Below are positions 27,751 through 37,488 of a stretch of DNA of 64,000 nucleotides, one piece after another. Source of the DNA: Chitinophagaceae bacterium. GTDB lineage: Bacteria; Bacteroidota; Bacteroidia; Chitinophagales; Chitinophagaceae. The translations under genes and the position numbers were made by a program. The notes under the pieces were generated by a model. That model was not told the DNA's origin, made no database searches, and saw only the letters and a program-made list of their open reading frames with translations. The stretch lies in NCBI GenBank assembly GCA_021151685.1, contig JAGKWS010000006.1, forward strand, positions 71,803 through 135,802, read 5' to 3'. The number at the start of each line of letters is the position of its first letter. The first letter of the stretch is position 1.

Positions 27751-30700
27751 ATGCAGTTAAAAGGTTTAGTGAAGTTTTTTACGGCAGCGCTTATCCTTAT
27801 TTCGCTGTATCAACTTTCCATCACATTTGTGGTGCGGAATGAAGAGAAAAAGTGGCGAGAGTTAGCGAGAAACACTGCGAAGACTGAAAACCCATCGGCC
27901 ACCCCCGACGAGCTGAGCAGGCTCACAGAAAAGTACTTCGACGTTATTGCCGATTCTAATCAGGGCAAAGAGGTAGTAAACTATCTGGTGAAGAAGTATA
28001 CCTACATGGATGCCAAAAACGAAGAATTGGCATTGGGTTTGGATTTGCAGGGCGGTATGAACGTGACACTGGAAGTGAGCCTGAATGAGCTGGTTCGTTC
28101 TATGTCTAACAACCCGCGCGACAAGGCACTGAACCGTGCTATCAATGATGCCAATATTGCCAAGGCCAACAGTGATGCAAATTTCATCACGCTTTTCGGT
28201 CAGAAATTCGAGCAGCAGAACCCCGGTGTAAAGCTGGCCTATCTGTTTACCAAGCCCAACGATAAGGAAATTACCCTCAACTCTACCAACGAAGAGGTTC
28301 TGGCAAAGCTGAACAAAGAAGGCCGTGCCGCCATCAACCGTACACACCATGTACTGATGACGCGTATAGACAAGTTTGGTGTAGCTAACCCCAACGTGAA
28401 CCTGGATGAGAACAAAGGTATCATTACAGTAGAATTGGCCGGTGTGCGTAGCCCCGAGCGTGTGCGCAACTTCTTGCAGGCTACTGCAAAACTGCAGTTC
28501 TTCGAAACTTATTCCAATCAGGAAATTGGCCCCATCATTGGTGCTGCCAACAAACCACTGTACAACTATCTTGCTGGTATAAAGGAAGAAGATACTACCG
28601 CAAAGGCTAACGATACTACTGCTGCCGCTGCTGCAACAACAGATACTACCAAAAAAGCCACTGATACCGGTAGCCTGAGTACACTGATGGCCGGTGATAG
28701 CAAGGCTGCTGGCAGCGATTCGTCGAAAGCTTTGGAAAAAGACGTGAAAGAAAATCCACTGAGCATGCTCATTATTCCTAATGGCACTCAGGAAGAAGGT
28801 TTCTTCAACAGCCCTGTAGTAGGTTATGTAGCCCGCAAAGACACTGCAAAGGTGAACCGTTATCTGGCACTGGATGTGGTGAAGAACAAATTTCCCAACA
28901 ACGTTAAGTTTCTGTATGGTGCTGATGGCAAGAAGAGCCGCGACCCCAACGCTGTATTGGCCCTGTATGCTGTGAAGATGCCCCCCGGTGGCGAAGCCAA
29001 ACTGGAAGGCGACCACGTAACCGATGCCCGTGCCGACTATAGCAGCATGACTGGTCAACCGAACGTAACCATGGAAATGGATATACGTGGTGCCCAAATA
29101 TGGAAAGACATGACTGGTCGCAACGTTGGTAAGTTTGTGGCAGTGGTACTGGATGACAAGATTTATTCTTGCCCCCGTGTAGACAACGAAATTGCTTCTG
29201 GTAACACCGAAATCTCTGGTTCTTTCACCATAGAAGAAGCTAAAGACCTTGCCAATATCCTGAAGTCTGGTAAACTGCCTGCACCTGCACACATTGTACA
29301 AGAGCAAGTAGTAGGTCCTACACTGGGTGCCGAGTCTATTGATGCAGGTATCAATGCCATTGCATTGTCTTTCCTTGCCATCTTTATACTGATGCTTGTT
29401 TACTATAGCACCAGTGGCTGGGTAGCCAACATATCGCTTACGCTCAACCTGTTGTTTACTGTTGGTGTACTGTCTGCCATGCACGCTACACTTACCCTGC
29501 CAGGTATAGCTGGTCTGGTACTGGGTATTGGTATGGCGGTAGATGCGCACGTACTGATATTTGAACGTATAAAAGAAGAACTGGAGTTGGGTAAGAGCCA
29601 TGCCGAGGCAATTGCCGATGGTTATCGCCGCTCTAATGCACCTGTATTGGATGGTCACATTGCCCAGTTGATTACTGCTGGTATCCTTGCTTACTTTGGT
29701 TTGGGTCCTGTGTTGGGCTTCGCTACTACGCAGTTGCTAAGTATATTCATATCTCTGTTCTGTGGTATCCTTGTATCGCGTCTGGTGAAGGAAATATACC
29801 TTGGCATGGGTAAAGAGTTCAAATACTTTACGCCGGTATCTCGCGCCGTATTCAATAAAGCTAAATTCGACTTTATGGGCAAACGCAAGATTGCCTATAT
29901 CATATCGCTGGTAGTGGTATTGGGTGGTGTTGCTGCCGTGTTCAATGGTTTCGATTATGGTGTAGAATTTGCTGGTGGTCGTAGCTATACTGTAAAGCTG
30001 GATAAGAAGAATGTAGAAGTTTCTGAAGTACGTACCAAGCTGGAGAAGTATTTTGAAGACTTCCCGATTGTAAAAACAATTGGTAGCAATGGTAACGTAA
30101 ACATTACTACAGCTTACATGATTAAAACACCTGGTCCTGAGGTAGAACGTAAAGTACAAGAGAAGCTGTACGAAGGCCTGAAAGCGGGTGGATTCATCAA
30201 GGCAGATATTTCTTTCGAAAACTTCCTGAGCGAGACAATCCAGAGTTCTCAGACTGTATTGCCTACCATATCAGACGACCTCATCAAGGGGGCGCAGGTA
30301 GCTACCATCGTGTCTTTGCTCGGTATCTCTATTTACATATTGTTGCGCTTCCGCAGGTGGCAGTACTCTTTGGGTACTTTTGTATCTCTGTTGTTCAACA
30401 TTTGCGCTACATTGGCTGTATTCTCGTTCCTGAGAGGTAAAGTACCTTTCGCACTGGAAATAGACCAGCACTTCATTGCAGCTGTACTTACGGTAGTTGG
30501 TTTCTCTATGAACGATACCATCATCGTGTTCGACCGTATCAGGGAATACTTCCGCAAGTCGCCCAATGAAGACAAGGTAAGTGTTATCAACCGTGCTATC
30601 AATGACACCCTGCCACGTACTATCATGACATCGTTGACGGTGTTCCTCGTGGTACTTATTCTCTTCATTGTAGGTGGCGAGGTAACCCGTGGGTTCGCAT

Positions 30701-30846
30701 TTGCAATGTTGATTGGGGTTATTACTGGTACGTTCTCATCTATCTTCGTAGCATCGCCCGTACTGGTAGATACCGACAAGCGTGGTACGCTGAGTCAGGA
30801 AGTAGACCGTGAAGCACGTATCGAAGAATTGAAAAATATGGCATAA
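27751..30846 (+). CDS. secDF: Protein translocase subunit SecDF (fused)
   Basis: 1031 residues. One N-terminal transmembrane helix (~9-27), a large periplasmic SecD domain with GLDLQGGMNVTLEV at ~90, then five helices ending the SecD half (ILMLVYYSTSGWVANISL..., GIAGLVLGIGMAVDAHVLIFERIKEEL). The SecF half starts at ~700 with FDYGVEFAGGRSYTV and carries FSMNDTIIVFDRIREYFR. SecDF uses the proton gradient to complete Sec export. A low-complexity Ala/Thr/Asp insertion (~275-325, TTAAAAATTDTTKKATD...) lies in the SecD periplasmic part and is unusual. SecD-SecF fusion is normal in Bacteroidota. Confidence 0.96.
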   Translation: MQLKGLVKFFTAALILISLYQLSITFVVRNEEKKWRELARNTAKTENPSATPDELSRLTEKYFDVIADSNQGKEVVNYLVKKYTYMDAKNEELALGLDLQGGMNVTLEVSLNELVRSMSNNPRDKALNRAINDANIAKANSDANFITLFGQKFEQQNPGVKLAYLFTKPNDKEITLNSTNEEVLAKLNKEGRAAINRTHHVLMTRIDKFGVANPNVNLDENKGIITVELAGVRSPERVRNFLQATAKLQFFETYSNQEIGPIIGAANKPLYNYLAGIKEEDTTAKANDTTAAAAATTDTTKKATDTGSLSTLMAGDSKAAGSDSSKALEKDVKENPLSMLIIPNGTQEEGFFNSPVVGYVARKDTAKVNRYLALDVVKNKFPNNVKFLYGADGKKSRDPNAVLALYAVKMPPGGEAKLEGDHVTDARADYSSMTGQPNVTMEMDIRGAQIWKDMTGRNVGKFVAVVLDDKIYSCPRVDNEIASGNTEISGSFTIEEAKDLANILKSGKLPAPAHIVQEQVVGPTLGAESIDAGINAIALSFLAIFILMLVYYSTSGWVANISLTLNLLFTVGVLSAMHATLTLPGIAGLVLGIGMAVDAHVLIFERIKEELELGKSHAEAIADGYRRSNAPVLDGHIAQLITAGILAYFGLGPVLGFATTQLLSIFISLFCGILVSRLVKEIYLGMGKEFKYFTPVSRAVFNKAKFDFMGKRKIAYIISLVVVLGGVAAVFNGFDYGVEFAGGRSYTVKLDKKNVEVSEVRTKLEKYFEDFPIVKTIGSNGNVNITTAYMIKTPGPEVERKVQEKLYEGLKAGGFIKADISFENFLSETIQSSQTVLPTISDDLIKGAQVATIVSLLGISIYILLRFRRWQYSLGTFVSLLFNICATLAVFSFLRGKVPFALEIDQHFIAAVLTVVGFSMNDTIIVFDRIREYFRKSPNEDKVSVINRAINDTLPRTIMTSLTVFLVVLILFIVGGEVTRGFAFAMLIGVITGTFSSIFVASPVLVDTDKRGTLSQEVDREARIEELKNMA

Positions 30847-30867
30847 ACCATTTTTTTACTGATAATG

Positions 30868-30899
30868 AAACAGGCATCTCCCACAAGAGATGCCTGTTT
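30868..30899 (+). terminator. Terminator after secDF
   Basis: Perfect 13-bp arms 30868-30880 and 30887-30899 (AAACAGGCATCTC / GAGATGCCTGTTT) with a 6-nt loop, then T. Shares its stem core with the tRNA-Met terminator. Confidence 0.85.
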
Positions 30900-30996
30900 T
30901 GCTGAAATATATTCCTAAAGCAATGTGTAGCTCATTGGTAGTACCTTCCACAGTGTTTTTGTTATTTTGTAACCCATTTAGCATTAGGCTCATATT

Positions 30997-31881
30997 ATGC
31001 TGGTTTCAGTCGTCATTATCAACTATAATACCTTTCACATTACCTGTAACTGTATTGCCAGCGTGCAGCAACACACCCATGGTGTGCCCTACGAAATAGT
31101 ATTGGTAGATAATGCCTCACCCAACGACAATCCTGATGAGTTTTTGGTACGTTTCCCAAACATCACACTTGTTAAAAGCCCTGTTAATGGCGGCTTTGCG
31201 GCAGGTAATAACCTTGGTATAGCGGCATCGGCAGGCGATATTGTTTTGCTGCTGAATTCCGACACCCTACTTACAGAAGACAGCATCAGTATAGCGGCGC
31301 AAAAACTTAATAGTGATGAAACGATGGGAGCCATAGGGGTGCGCCTCACCTATACCGATGGACGGCTACAGCATACAGCACGCCGTTTTCGCAGCCTGCG
31401 CAACGAATTGCTGGACCTTGCCCGGCCCATACTGAAGTTGATGCCCTACCGCAAACGATCTCAATTGATGCTCAACCAGTACTTTTATGGCAACTATGAT
31501 ACCTGGTGCGATTGGGTAAGCGGTGCCTTTATGATGTTCCGCCGGCAGGTTCTTGCACAGCTACCGGGTGGCAAGCTGGATGAGCGTTTCTTTATGTATG
31601 GCGAAGACCAGCTATGGTGTTATCAGTTTACCGAGCTGGGCCTGCGCAACTATTACATAGCAAGCACCACAGTGATACACATACACAACGCCAGTACGGC
31701 AGCCAGCAAGCAGTTGCAACTACTAAAGAAGTTTGTAACTATGGAGCGGCTCATAATGCAATACCGCATAGGCAGGGGGCTGGAATACCAGCTATTCAAT
31801 ATGGTATTTACTGCAAAAGAAATGGCCAGATACTGGATAAAGGTACTGGTGTATCGGTTGACGGGACGGAAGATGCGGTAG
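30997..31881 (+). CDS. Glycosyltransferase family 2
   Basis: 294 residues. GT-A fold: SVVIINYNT at the N-terminus, EIVLVDNASPNDN at ~33, NGGFAAGNNLGI at ~65 and LLLNSDT (the DxD-like metal site) at ~84; GEDQLWCYQF at ~208 is the catalytic-base region. This is the rhamnosyl/WbbL-like GT2 branch. It opens a glycan cluster with an FkbM methyltransferase, a GT9 and a flippase, pointing to capsule, O-antigen or exopolysaccharide synthesis. Cytosolic face of the membrane. Confidence 0.9.
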   Translation: MLVSVVIINYNTFHITCNCIASVQQHTHGVPYEIVLVDNASPNDNPDEFLVRFPNITLVKSPVNGGFAAGNNLGIAASAGDIVLLLNSDTLLTEDSISIAAQKLNSDETMGAIGVRLTYTDGRLQHTARRFRSLRNELLDLARPILKLMPYRKRSQLMLNQYFYGNYDTWCDWVSGAFMMFRRQVLAQLPGGKLDERFFMYGEDQLWCYQFTELGLRNYYIASTTVIHIHNASTAASKQLQLLKKFVTMERLIMQYRIGRGLEYQLFNMVFTAKEMARYWIKVLVYRLTGRKMR

Positions 31882-31928
31882 ATGGTAGCATAATTCGTCG
31901 CTTATTTTGTTCCTGAAAGTTTAGTATC

Positions 31929-31936
31929 TATTTTTG
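31929..31936 (+). promoter_or_regulatory. -7 box TATTTTTG of the FkbM gene
   Basis: TAnnTTTG match 5 nt before the ATG at 31942; leaderless transcript expected. Confidence 0.55.
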
Positions 31937-31941
31937 CTGAT

Positions 31942-32829
31942 ATGGGAACTTTGAAACGGATGATTGAAAGAAGATTGACTAAAGCAGTTACTTCTTTTTA
32001 TGACCCACTTGTAGACCTTGCTATAGGCAATCAAACTATTAAAATACCACTTTCGCATCCGCTCAGGCAAAATGTAGATGTGCATCCGTATATGAATCAC
32101 AACCTTGGCAGGTTGGCTTTATACATATCGAAAAAAAGGGGCAATGTAAAAGTAATAGACATAGGTGCAAATGTGGGCGATACTGTTGCCTATATAAAAA
32201 ACTATGTAGATGCACCTGTACTGTGTATAGACGGTGATAAGAAGTACCTTGATATACTAAAGCAAAACGTTGCAAAGTATAGCAATGTTGCCTCTTGCCT
32301 TACAATGGTGGGCAGTGAAAATAAGAGTACCAATCTGGCATTGAAAAAAGAACGCGGAACAGCTTTTGTAACTGAAAGTGCTGAGGCGAATACAATGCGC
32401 ACTATCGACAATATACTGGAAGAATTTCCTTCCTTCAGCGACAGTAGTCTGGTAAAGGTAGACACCGATGGTTTTGATACCATCATCCTGAAGGCTTGTG
32501 CAGAATACCTGAAAGCCAGACAACCTATATTGTATTTTGAATTTGACCCATATTTGGCCAGAATACAGAACGACGATCCATTCTCTATTGTTCCTTACCT
32601 GAAGGAATGTGGATATGAGTATATAATATTCTACATGAGTAATGGTGAGTATTTATTGTCCTGCACACTTAGTGATGATAAGTTGGTAAACGAAATGGTC
32701 CATTTCTTCTCTGGCAGGAAGGTGGAACTCTACACCGACATTTGTGCCTTCAGTAAAAAAGATAAAGACATTTACGATTTGGCTGTTGCAGAAGAAGTGG
32801 CATTCTTTCGCCGAGCACGGAATTATTAA
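31942..32829 (+). CDS. FkbM-family methyltransferase
   Basis: 295 residues. SAM-binding motif IDIGANVGDTVAYIKNY at ~72, acidic CIDGDKKYLDIL at ~95, and LVKVDTDGFDTIILKAC at ~173, the pattern of the FkbM domain (Methyltransf_21). Such enzymes O-methylate sugars in surface glycans. Position between a GT2 and a GT9 gene supports that role. The substrate cannot be named. Confidence 0.88.
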   Translation: MGTLKRMIERRLTKAVTSFYDPLVDLAIGNQTIKIPLSHPLRQNVDVHPYMNHNLGRLALYISKKRGNVKVIDIGANVGDTVAYIKNYVDAPVLCIDGDKKYLDILKQNVAKYSNVASCLTMVGSENKSTNLALKKERGTAFVTESAEANTMRTIDNILEEFPSFSDSSLVKVDTDGFDTIILKACAEYLKARQPILYFEFDPYLARIQNDDPFSIVPYLKECGYEYIIFYMSNGEYLLSCTLSDDKLVNEMVHFFSGRKVELYTDICAFSKKDKDIYDLAVAEEVAFFRRARNY

Positions 32830-32837
32830 GCCATTTG

Positions 32838-33983
32838 TCAGATCTTGCCCGCTGCCATTTGTCTGTCAATGTTGTCTGTCACCTTTTCTGGCGGTATCAT
32901 GTATATGGTGTTGTTCATTGTCTTGAATGGGTTGAATAGGACCGGGTCATTGTTTTGAATCAGTGGGTCAATGAAGCCGGGATATATCGGGAAGAACTTA
33001 TCTGTTATTTCAATAGGGTAGGGCGAATAGCGTTTATAGTACCTTCCACTGAAGAGCCCAAATACCGGGCAGCCGCTTGCTACTGCAATGTGTAGCGGAC
33101 CTGTATCTACACATATAAGAAAACGTATGTTCTGCAAAAGGTCTATGTACTCTGTAAGGCTTGTTTTGGCGGCATAGTTAGTAGCCCGTCCACCAAATTG
33201 TTGCACAAACAGTGCAGCGTTATCGGCATCGGGTGGGCCGCCAAATACCAGCACGTCCATACCATATTTGGTTTGTAGGTATGCTGCGGCTTTTACGAAG
33301 TGCGTCACCGGCCAGTTTCTCTCGGGATTGCCTGCACCCAGAAAGATACCAAAGGCATTGTGCGGATTTCTTGCTGCCATGCCCGGAAATTTTGTATCAA
33401 TAGTAATATGCTCTTCTCCGGTTATTTTTGACAGAAACACTTTGTTGCGCACCGAGTCAAAGACATCGGCTCCGCCCGATTCAATTATATCCGTGTAAAT
33501 GAGTTTATCAACATTCACTGCGTTTTCGCCCTGATTCGATTTGTCGGGGTTCATCGCCAGTTTCACATTGCCTGTAGCCACAAATGCCATGCCGTCATCA
33601 AGGCTAAAGCCACGGGAGAATATGAAATTGAGCACATGGCTGCTCCCCGATTTTCGAATGCTCTTTAACAGAGAAAATCTGTAGTACATGTCCCTGTTGT
33701 ATTTCTTTTTGTTCAGCCATATTACTTCGTCTACATAAGGGGCGTCATATCTGTTGAATATGGCTTTGCAAGATTCGTTTGCTACAAGGGTGATGTGGAA
33801 ATTGCGATAGGTTGCAGATTGGCGTATGGCTGCCAGCAGATTTCTGAAAATTACATAATCGCCAATCTCATCTGGTTTCAGGATGAGCAAACGATCAGAT
33901 TTCGCAGACGCAGGTATCAGTTTTATGACTAATGTTATTACTCTGTATACAAGTGCTGCAATAGTATCTTTTATTCTTTTCAT
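32838..33983 (-). CDS. Glycosyltransferase family 9 (heptosyltransferase-like)
   Basis: 381 residues. GT-B fold of the heptosyltransferase type: LLILKPDEIGDYVIFRNLLAAIR at ~31 (phosphate/acceptor loop), IFLGAGNPERNWPVTHFVKAA at ~217 (NDP-sugar site) and DTGPLHIAVASGCPVFGLF at ~292. GT9 members add heptose or related sugars to LPS core from ADP-sugars. It is transcribed against the GT2 and FkbM genes, and the flippase gene is divergent. Confidence 0.9.
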   Translation of the reverse strand: MKRIKDTIAALVYRVITLVIKLIPASAKSDRLLILKPDEIGDYVIFRNLLAAIRQSATYRNFHITLVANESCKAIFNRYDAPYVDEVIWLNKKKYNRDMYYRFSLLKSIRKSGSSHVLNFIFSRGFSLDDGMAFVATGNVKLAMNPDKSNQGENAVNVDKLIYTDIIESGGADVFDSVRNKVFLSKITGEEHITIDTKFPGMAARNPHNAFGIFLGAGNPERNWPVTHFVKAAAYLQTKYGMDVLVFGGPPDADNAALFVQQFGGRATNYAAKTSLTEYIDLLQNIRFLICVDTGPLHIAVASGCPVFGLFSGRYYKRYSPYPIEITDKFFPIYPGFIDPLIQNNDPVLFNPFKTMNNTIYMIPPEKVTDNIDRQMAAGKI

Positions 33984-34189
33984 TTATGGTGGAATGTACT
34001 TACAATTTGCAGATTCAAACTTACGTTCTTTTTCGAACGATAATGCTTGCTATATACACACATTCCACCCCACCCGGTACCTCAGCCAAAATAGTATTGT
34101 ATTTAAATCAAGAAACAAACATTGGCAGACTAATGCACAAAAGTTGAAAAGGTGCTTACTTAGCATGCGTTACTTTGTTCTCCTTAGGC

Positions 34190-34197
34190 TACATTTG
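34190..34197 (+). promoter_or_regulatory. -7 box TACATTTG of the flippase gene
   Basis: TAnnTTTG match 5 nt before ATG 34203; leaderless transcript expected. Confidence 0.6.
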
Positions 34198-34202
34198 CCA
34201 TC

Positions 34203-35714
34203 ATGGGGGTTGTTTTCAGACAGTCTGTAAAAAATTCTATTGTAACCGCTGCGGGTGCCATGCTGGGTGCGTTTACTACGTGGCTGGCAACAAAATACCT
34301 GCCTCGTCGCGAGTATGGTTTCATTGGCACTTTTACATCACTGGCTGTCTCTTTTGGGCCATTGTTACTGGTAGGGCTCAATAGTACGCTTGTTGTGTAT
34401 ATTCACAGATACACAGACGACCACAAGAAGCGCAGTTCTCTCATTGCGCTGTGTTTTCTGGTGCCCTTGCTCTTCATAGCCATTGCATCTGGCTTTTGGT
34501 GGTTGGCCAAAGGGTGGGTACTGGCAAAGTTGCAGTTGGAGGACCGGGTGTTTATGGATGCCTATTACTATTGGTTACCCTTGTTTACACTGATGTTTGT
34601 GTACATGACCATTGCCGAGCAGTTTCTTGGCTCGCAAATGAAGGTAGCAGCCCCTGCCTTAATGAGGGAAGTGGTTTTTAGAATTGGCTACATTGTACTG
34701 ATAGTGCTTTTTGCTGCCAGTATCATATCGTTCGATACACTACTGAAAGGGAATATTTTACTGTATTTGCTACCGGTATTGGCTATGTTTGCCATGGCAG
34801 TACGTTTGCCGGCATTCGGCATGTCCTTGTCCTTGGGCAACTTTAACAAAGATGAATACCGGGACATGGTAAAGTTTACCTGGTATCATTTTCTGTTGGC
34901 AGCATCTATACAAATAATTGCCTATCTCGATGCCATTTTACTGCCGTTCTACAGTGTGGGGGGCTTTCAAACTACCGCTATCTATCGTAATGCGCTTGTG
35001 CTTATTTCGTTCATTCAGATACCGGCACGCGCACTGGCACCAGCCAGCTTCACTGCATTGGCTCGTGCATTTGCCGAAGATAATAGAGAAAAGGCGGGTG
35101 ACTTGTATTTAAGATCCTCGATCAATATTTTTCTGGTCACCGTTTGTATTTCGGTACTTATAGCGTGCAATCTGCAGAATGTACTGGCCATTATACCCAA
35201 CGGCTACGACGAAATGGTGCCCGTGTTTCAGATATTACTCTTGGGCAATCTGGTAAATGTAATGACGGGAATGAACGACCAGATACTGTCAATCACCAAC
35301 TATTACCAGTTCAATTTGGTATTGTCTTTGTTGCTGGGTGTGTCTTTGTACTTCCTAATAAGAACGCTGGTGCCTATGTACGATGTGTATGGTGCCGCAT
35401 GGAGTACCACCATTGCCATGGTTACCTTCAACCTTGTTAAAACAATGTTCATCTACCGCAAGCTGGGTATGTTGCCATTCTCTATGCGCACGCTGCGTGT
35501 GGTGGTGGCAGTGCTGCCGGCATTGGCGGCAGGCTATCTGTTACCACGCCTTTTCAATGGTATGGCCAATGTATACATAGGGGCCATGGCCGATGCTGCC
35601 ATGCGTAGCATTGCCATAGTGCTGGTATACGTAGCCATGTTATTATGGCTGAAGCCCTCTGCCGACCTCGATGACTATTTGGCAACCGTACGCAAAAACA
35701 AACGCCTGTTTTAG
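34203..35714 (+). CDS. Polysaccharide flippase (MATE/Wzx-like, MOP superfamily)
   Basis: 503 residues with about 12-14 hydrophobic helices spread over the whole length. N-terminal SVKNSIVTAAGAMLGAFTTWLATKYLPRREYGFIGTFTS is the typical first helix pair of Wzx/PST flippases. It would move lipid-linked glycan units across the inner membrane. With the neighbouring GT2, FkbM and GT9 genes this completes a small surface-glycan cluster; no polymerase or chain-length gene is in the window. Confidence 0.9.
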   Translation: MGVVFRQSVKNSIVTAAGAMLGAFTTWLATKYLPRREYGFIGTFTSLAVSFGPLLLVGLNSTLVVYIHRYTDDHKKRSSLIALCFLVPLLFIAIASGFWWLAKGWVLAKLQLEDRVFMDAYYYWLPLFTLMFVYMTIAEQFLGSQMKVAAPALMREVVFRIGYIVLIVLFAASIISFDTLLKGNILLYLLPVLAMFAMAVRLPAFGMSLSLGNFNKDEYRDMVKFTWYHFLLAASIQIIAYLDAILLPFYSVGGFQTTAIYRNALVLISFIQIPARALAPASFTALARAFAEDNREKAGDLYLRSSINIFLVTVCISVLIACNLQNVLAIIPNGYDEMVPVFQILLLGNLVNVMTGMNDQILSITNYYQFNLVLSLLLGVSLYFLIRTLVPMYDVYGAAWSTTIAMVTFNLVKTMFIYRKLGMLPFSMRTLRVVVAVLPALAAGYLLPRLFNGMANVYIGAMADAAMRSIAIVLVYVAMLLWLKPSADLDDYLATVRKNKRLF

Positions 35715-35719
35715 GCTTG

Positions 35720-36529
35720 CTATCCCTTCAGCATGGCTTCAAACGGGTTGCGTAGGTTCTCAAATTCCATCAGGTCTACCTTTATACTGCCCACCACTAT
35801 AGGGCTGTTGATGCGTAGCGGTACATGGTTTTTGTCGTCACTTACCCATACGGTCATTTTTTCGCCCCCGCTAAAGATGGTACCCTCTATGAGCAGTGGT
35901 ACTATTTTAATAGCCTTGAACTTGCCGCGTTTTGTTTCTATTTCTTCCTTGCCCAGATACTTGATGTACAGCGGGTATACCTTGTCATCCAGAAACATAT
36001 CGAAAGGTATTTTGTCGCCGGGTTTGTACTTGTTATAGTCTATGCTGCGGGCATAGTATATGGCCGACAGCACATCTTGCGTGCAGGTAGGTATGGTATA
36101 GGTTTTGCCGGCCGATACTGCTTTATTGGCTTCGTGGGCAAAACTCACATCCTGATTGAATTTGAAGCCACCCTCGTTTACATTGCGTATAAAGCGTACC
36201 GGCAACAGCGTCTCTTGGTCTATGTAAGATTCATAGAGGTCGCGCACTTTATAAAACCACTCGTAAGACGGTGCCGTGCGCCCATCGCCCGATATGTGGA
36301 ACACCTTGCGCCCGGCCAGCTCTTTGCCTACGGTATTAAAGACAGCATTGCCGGCATATATCCATATAAAGCCCATGTTGTAGTACACCTTAAAGGTGAG
36401 CTTCTCGCCATGTTTGTAGCTGGTGTTGCGTGTGTTGCAAAAATCGTTTTGCGCACCGGTAGTTGCCGGTAGCAGGCTCAGCAGGGCTACAGCTGCTGTG
36501 GCCATCAAGGTTAGTCTTCTTTTACCCAT
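35720..36529 (-). CDS. DUF3108 secreted protein
   Basis: 269 residues from the Met at 36529 (MGKRRLTLMATAAVALLSLLPATTGAQ, a good signal peptide); a Met 12 bp upstream (36541) is the alternative. The DUF3108 signs are EKLTFKVYYNMGFIWIYAGNAVF at ~40, HISGDGRTAPSYEWFYKVRDLYESYID at ~70, and SGGEKMTVWVSDDKNHVPLRI near the end. A periplasmic or outer-membrane beta-barrel-like fold of unknown role. Its start overlaps the end of the upstream membrane-protein gene, so the pair is probably translated together. Confidence 0.85.
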   Translation of the reverse strand: MGKRRLTLMATAAVALLSLLPATTGAQNDFCNTRNTSYKHGEKLTFKVYYNMGFIWIYAGNAVFNTVGKELAGRKVFHISGDGRTAPSYEWFYKVRDLYESYIDQETLLPVRFIRNVNEGGFKFNQDVSFAHEANKAVSAGKTYTIPTCTQDVLSAIYYARSIDYNKYKPGDKIPFDMFLDDKVYPLYIKYLGKEEIETKRGKFKAIKIVPLLIEGTIFSGGEKMTVWVSDDKNHVPLRINSPIVVGSIKVDLMEFENLRNPFEAMLKG

Positions 36530-37488
36530 TTCATTCGCCATATCAAGATGCTTCCGGCTACAGATGGTATTATCAGGTTCATGAGCCACAGGCCGCCGGT
36601 GGCTGCCAGTATACCTACCGTATTGGTAGAGAAGTGGTGAAATACATACAAACTTACGGCACCACGCACCCCCAACTCGGTAAGGGCAAATGACGGAATA
36701 ACCGCCAGTATCCAGAAGAACAGTGCCGAGAGGCAGAATCCTGCCGCCAGCGGCACCTGCACATTCATCCACTGTAGTAAAAACAAATACTGTGCCGTAA
36801 ACACGCCTCCACGCAGCAGCGATAGGGCTAAAACACGCAAACGCTCGCTACCGGGCACCCTGCCCAGCAGTTGCATATATACCGCAAACCTGCGCAGGTA
36901 CTTGCTTTGGCCCGCAGCAGGCAGCCAGCTATGCAGCCGCCAGTACACCACTGCTATAATAATGTTAATACCGACACAGCCTGCCAGCACCAGCCGGTGC
37001 ATGGTGGCAGGTACTGCCACATTGTAATACACCAGCCCCACCATACCCCAAAACCATATACTGGCCAACTGAGAGATGATGCCCGCCACCGATACATTGA
37101 TATAATGAAATGTATGCCTGCCACCCAGATACAGTATGCGGCCCGGATACTCGCCCGTGCGGTTGGGGGTGATGATAGAGAAAGAGGTGCCTGCCAGAAG
37201 CGATGCCAATGCCTGCCTGTACCGTACCGGGGTGGCCCATAGCAGCAGGCGGTGCCATTTATGGCTTTCCAGATACAGGTTCACCAACATCAGCACTGCG
37301 GCACCCGCCAGCCACCAGTGGCTGCCATGTTGCAGGGTATGCACATCTATACGGGCCAGTTGTTGCTGCACCTGCCGGTATATGGTATACAGCAGCAGGG
37401 TGCTCAGTACACCGCCTATCAGGTAGTTAGCCCATATTTTGATACTTTTGCTCAACGTATTATTATAGCGTAGGCACTTGAAAGACAA
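36511..37488 (-). CDS. Lysylphosphatidylglycerol-synthase-TM (flippase-like) membrane protein
   Basis: Up to 325 residues, eight or so hydrophobic helices, with the UPF0104/LPG_synthase_TM features LAGTSFSIITPNRTGEYPGRILYL at ~85 and FALTELGVRGAVSLYVF near 280. Family members move or transfer lipids or serve as flippase domains; the exact role is unknown. The longest frame starts with TTG at 37488 and overlaps the divergent ruvC start by 11 bp; another TTG at 37455 would avoid that overlap, so the start is uncertain. Overlaps the DUF3108 gene by 19 bp. Confidence 0.8.
   Translation of the reverse strand: MSFKCLRYNNTLSKSIKIWANYLIGGVLSTLLLYTIYRQVQQQLARIDVHTLQHGSHWWLAGAAVLMLVNLYLESHKWHRLLLWATPVRYRQALASLLAGTSFSIITPNRTGEYPGRILYLGGRHTFHYINVSVAGIISQLASIWFWGMVGLVYYNVAVPATMHRLVLAGCVGINIIIAVVYWRLHSWLPAAGQSKYLRRFAVYMQLLGRVPGSERLRVLALSLLRGGVFTAQYLFLLQWMNVQVPLAAGFCLSALFFWILAVIPSFALTELGVRGAVSLYVFHHFSTNTVGILAATGGLWLMNLIIPSVAGSILIWRMKWVKED

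Noticed and set aside
27862..29658. 598-residue minus-strand frame
   Set aside because: Lies entirely opposite secDF, which is conserved from end to end; the product has no family features.
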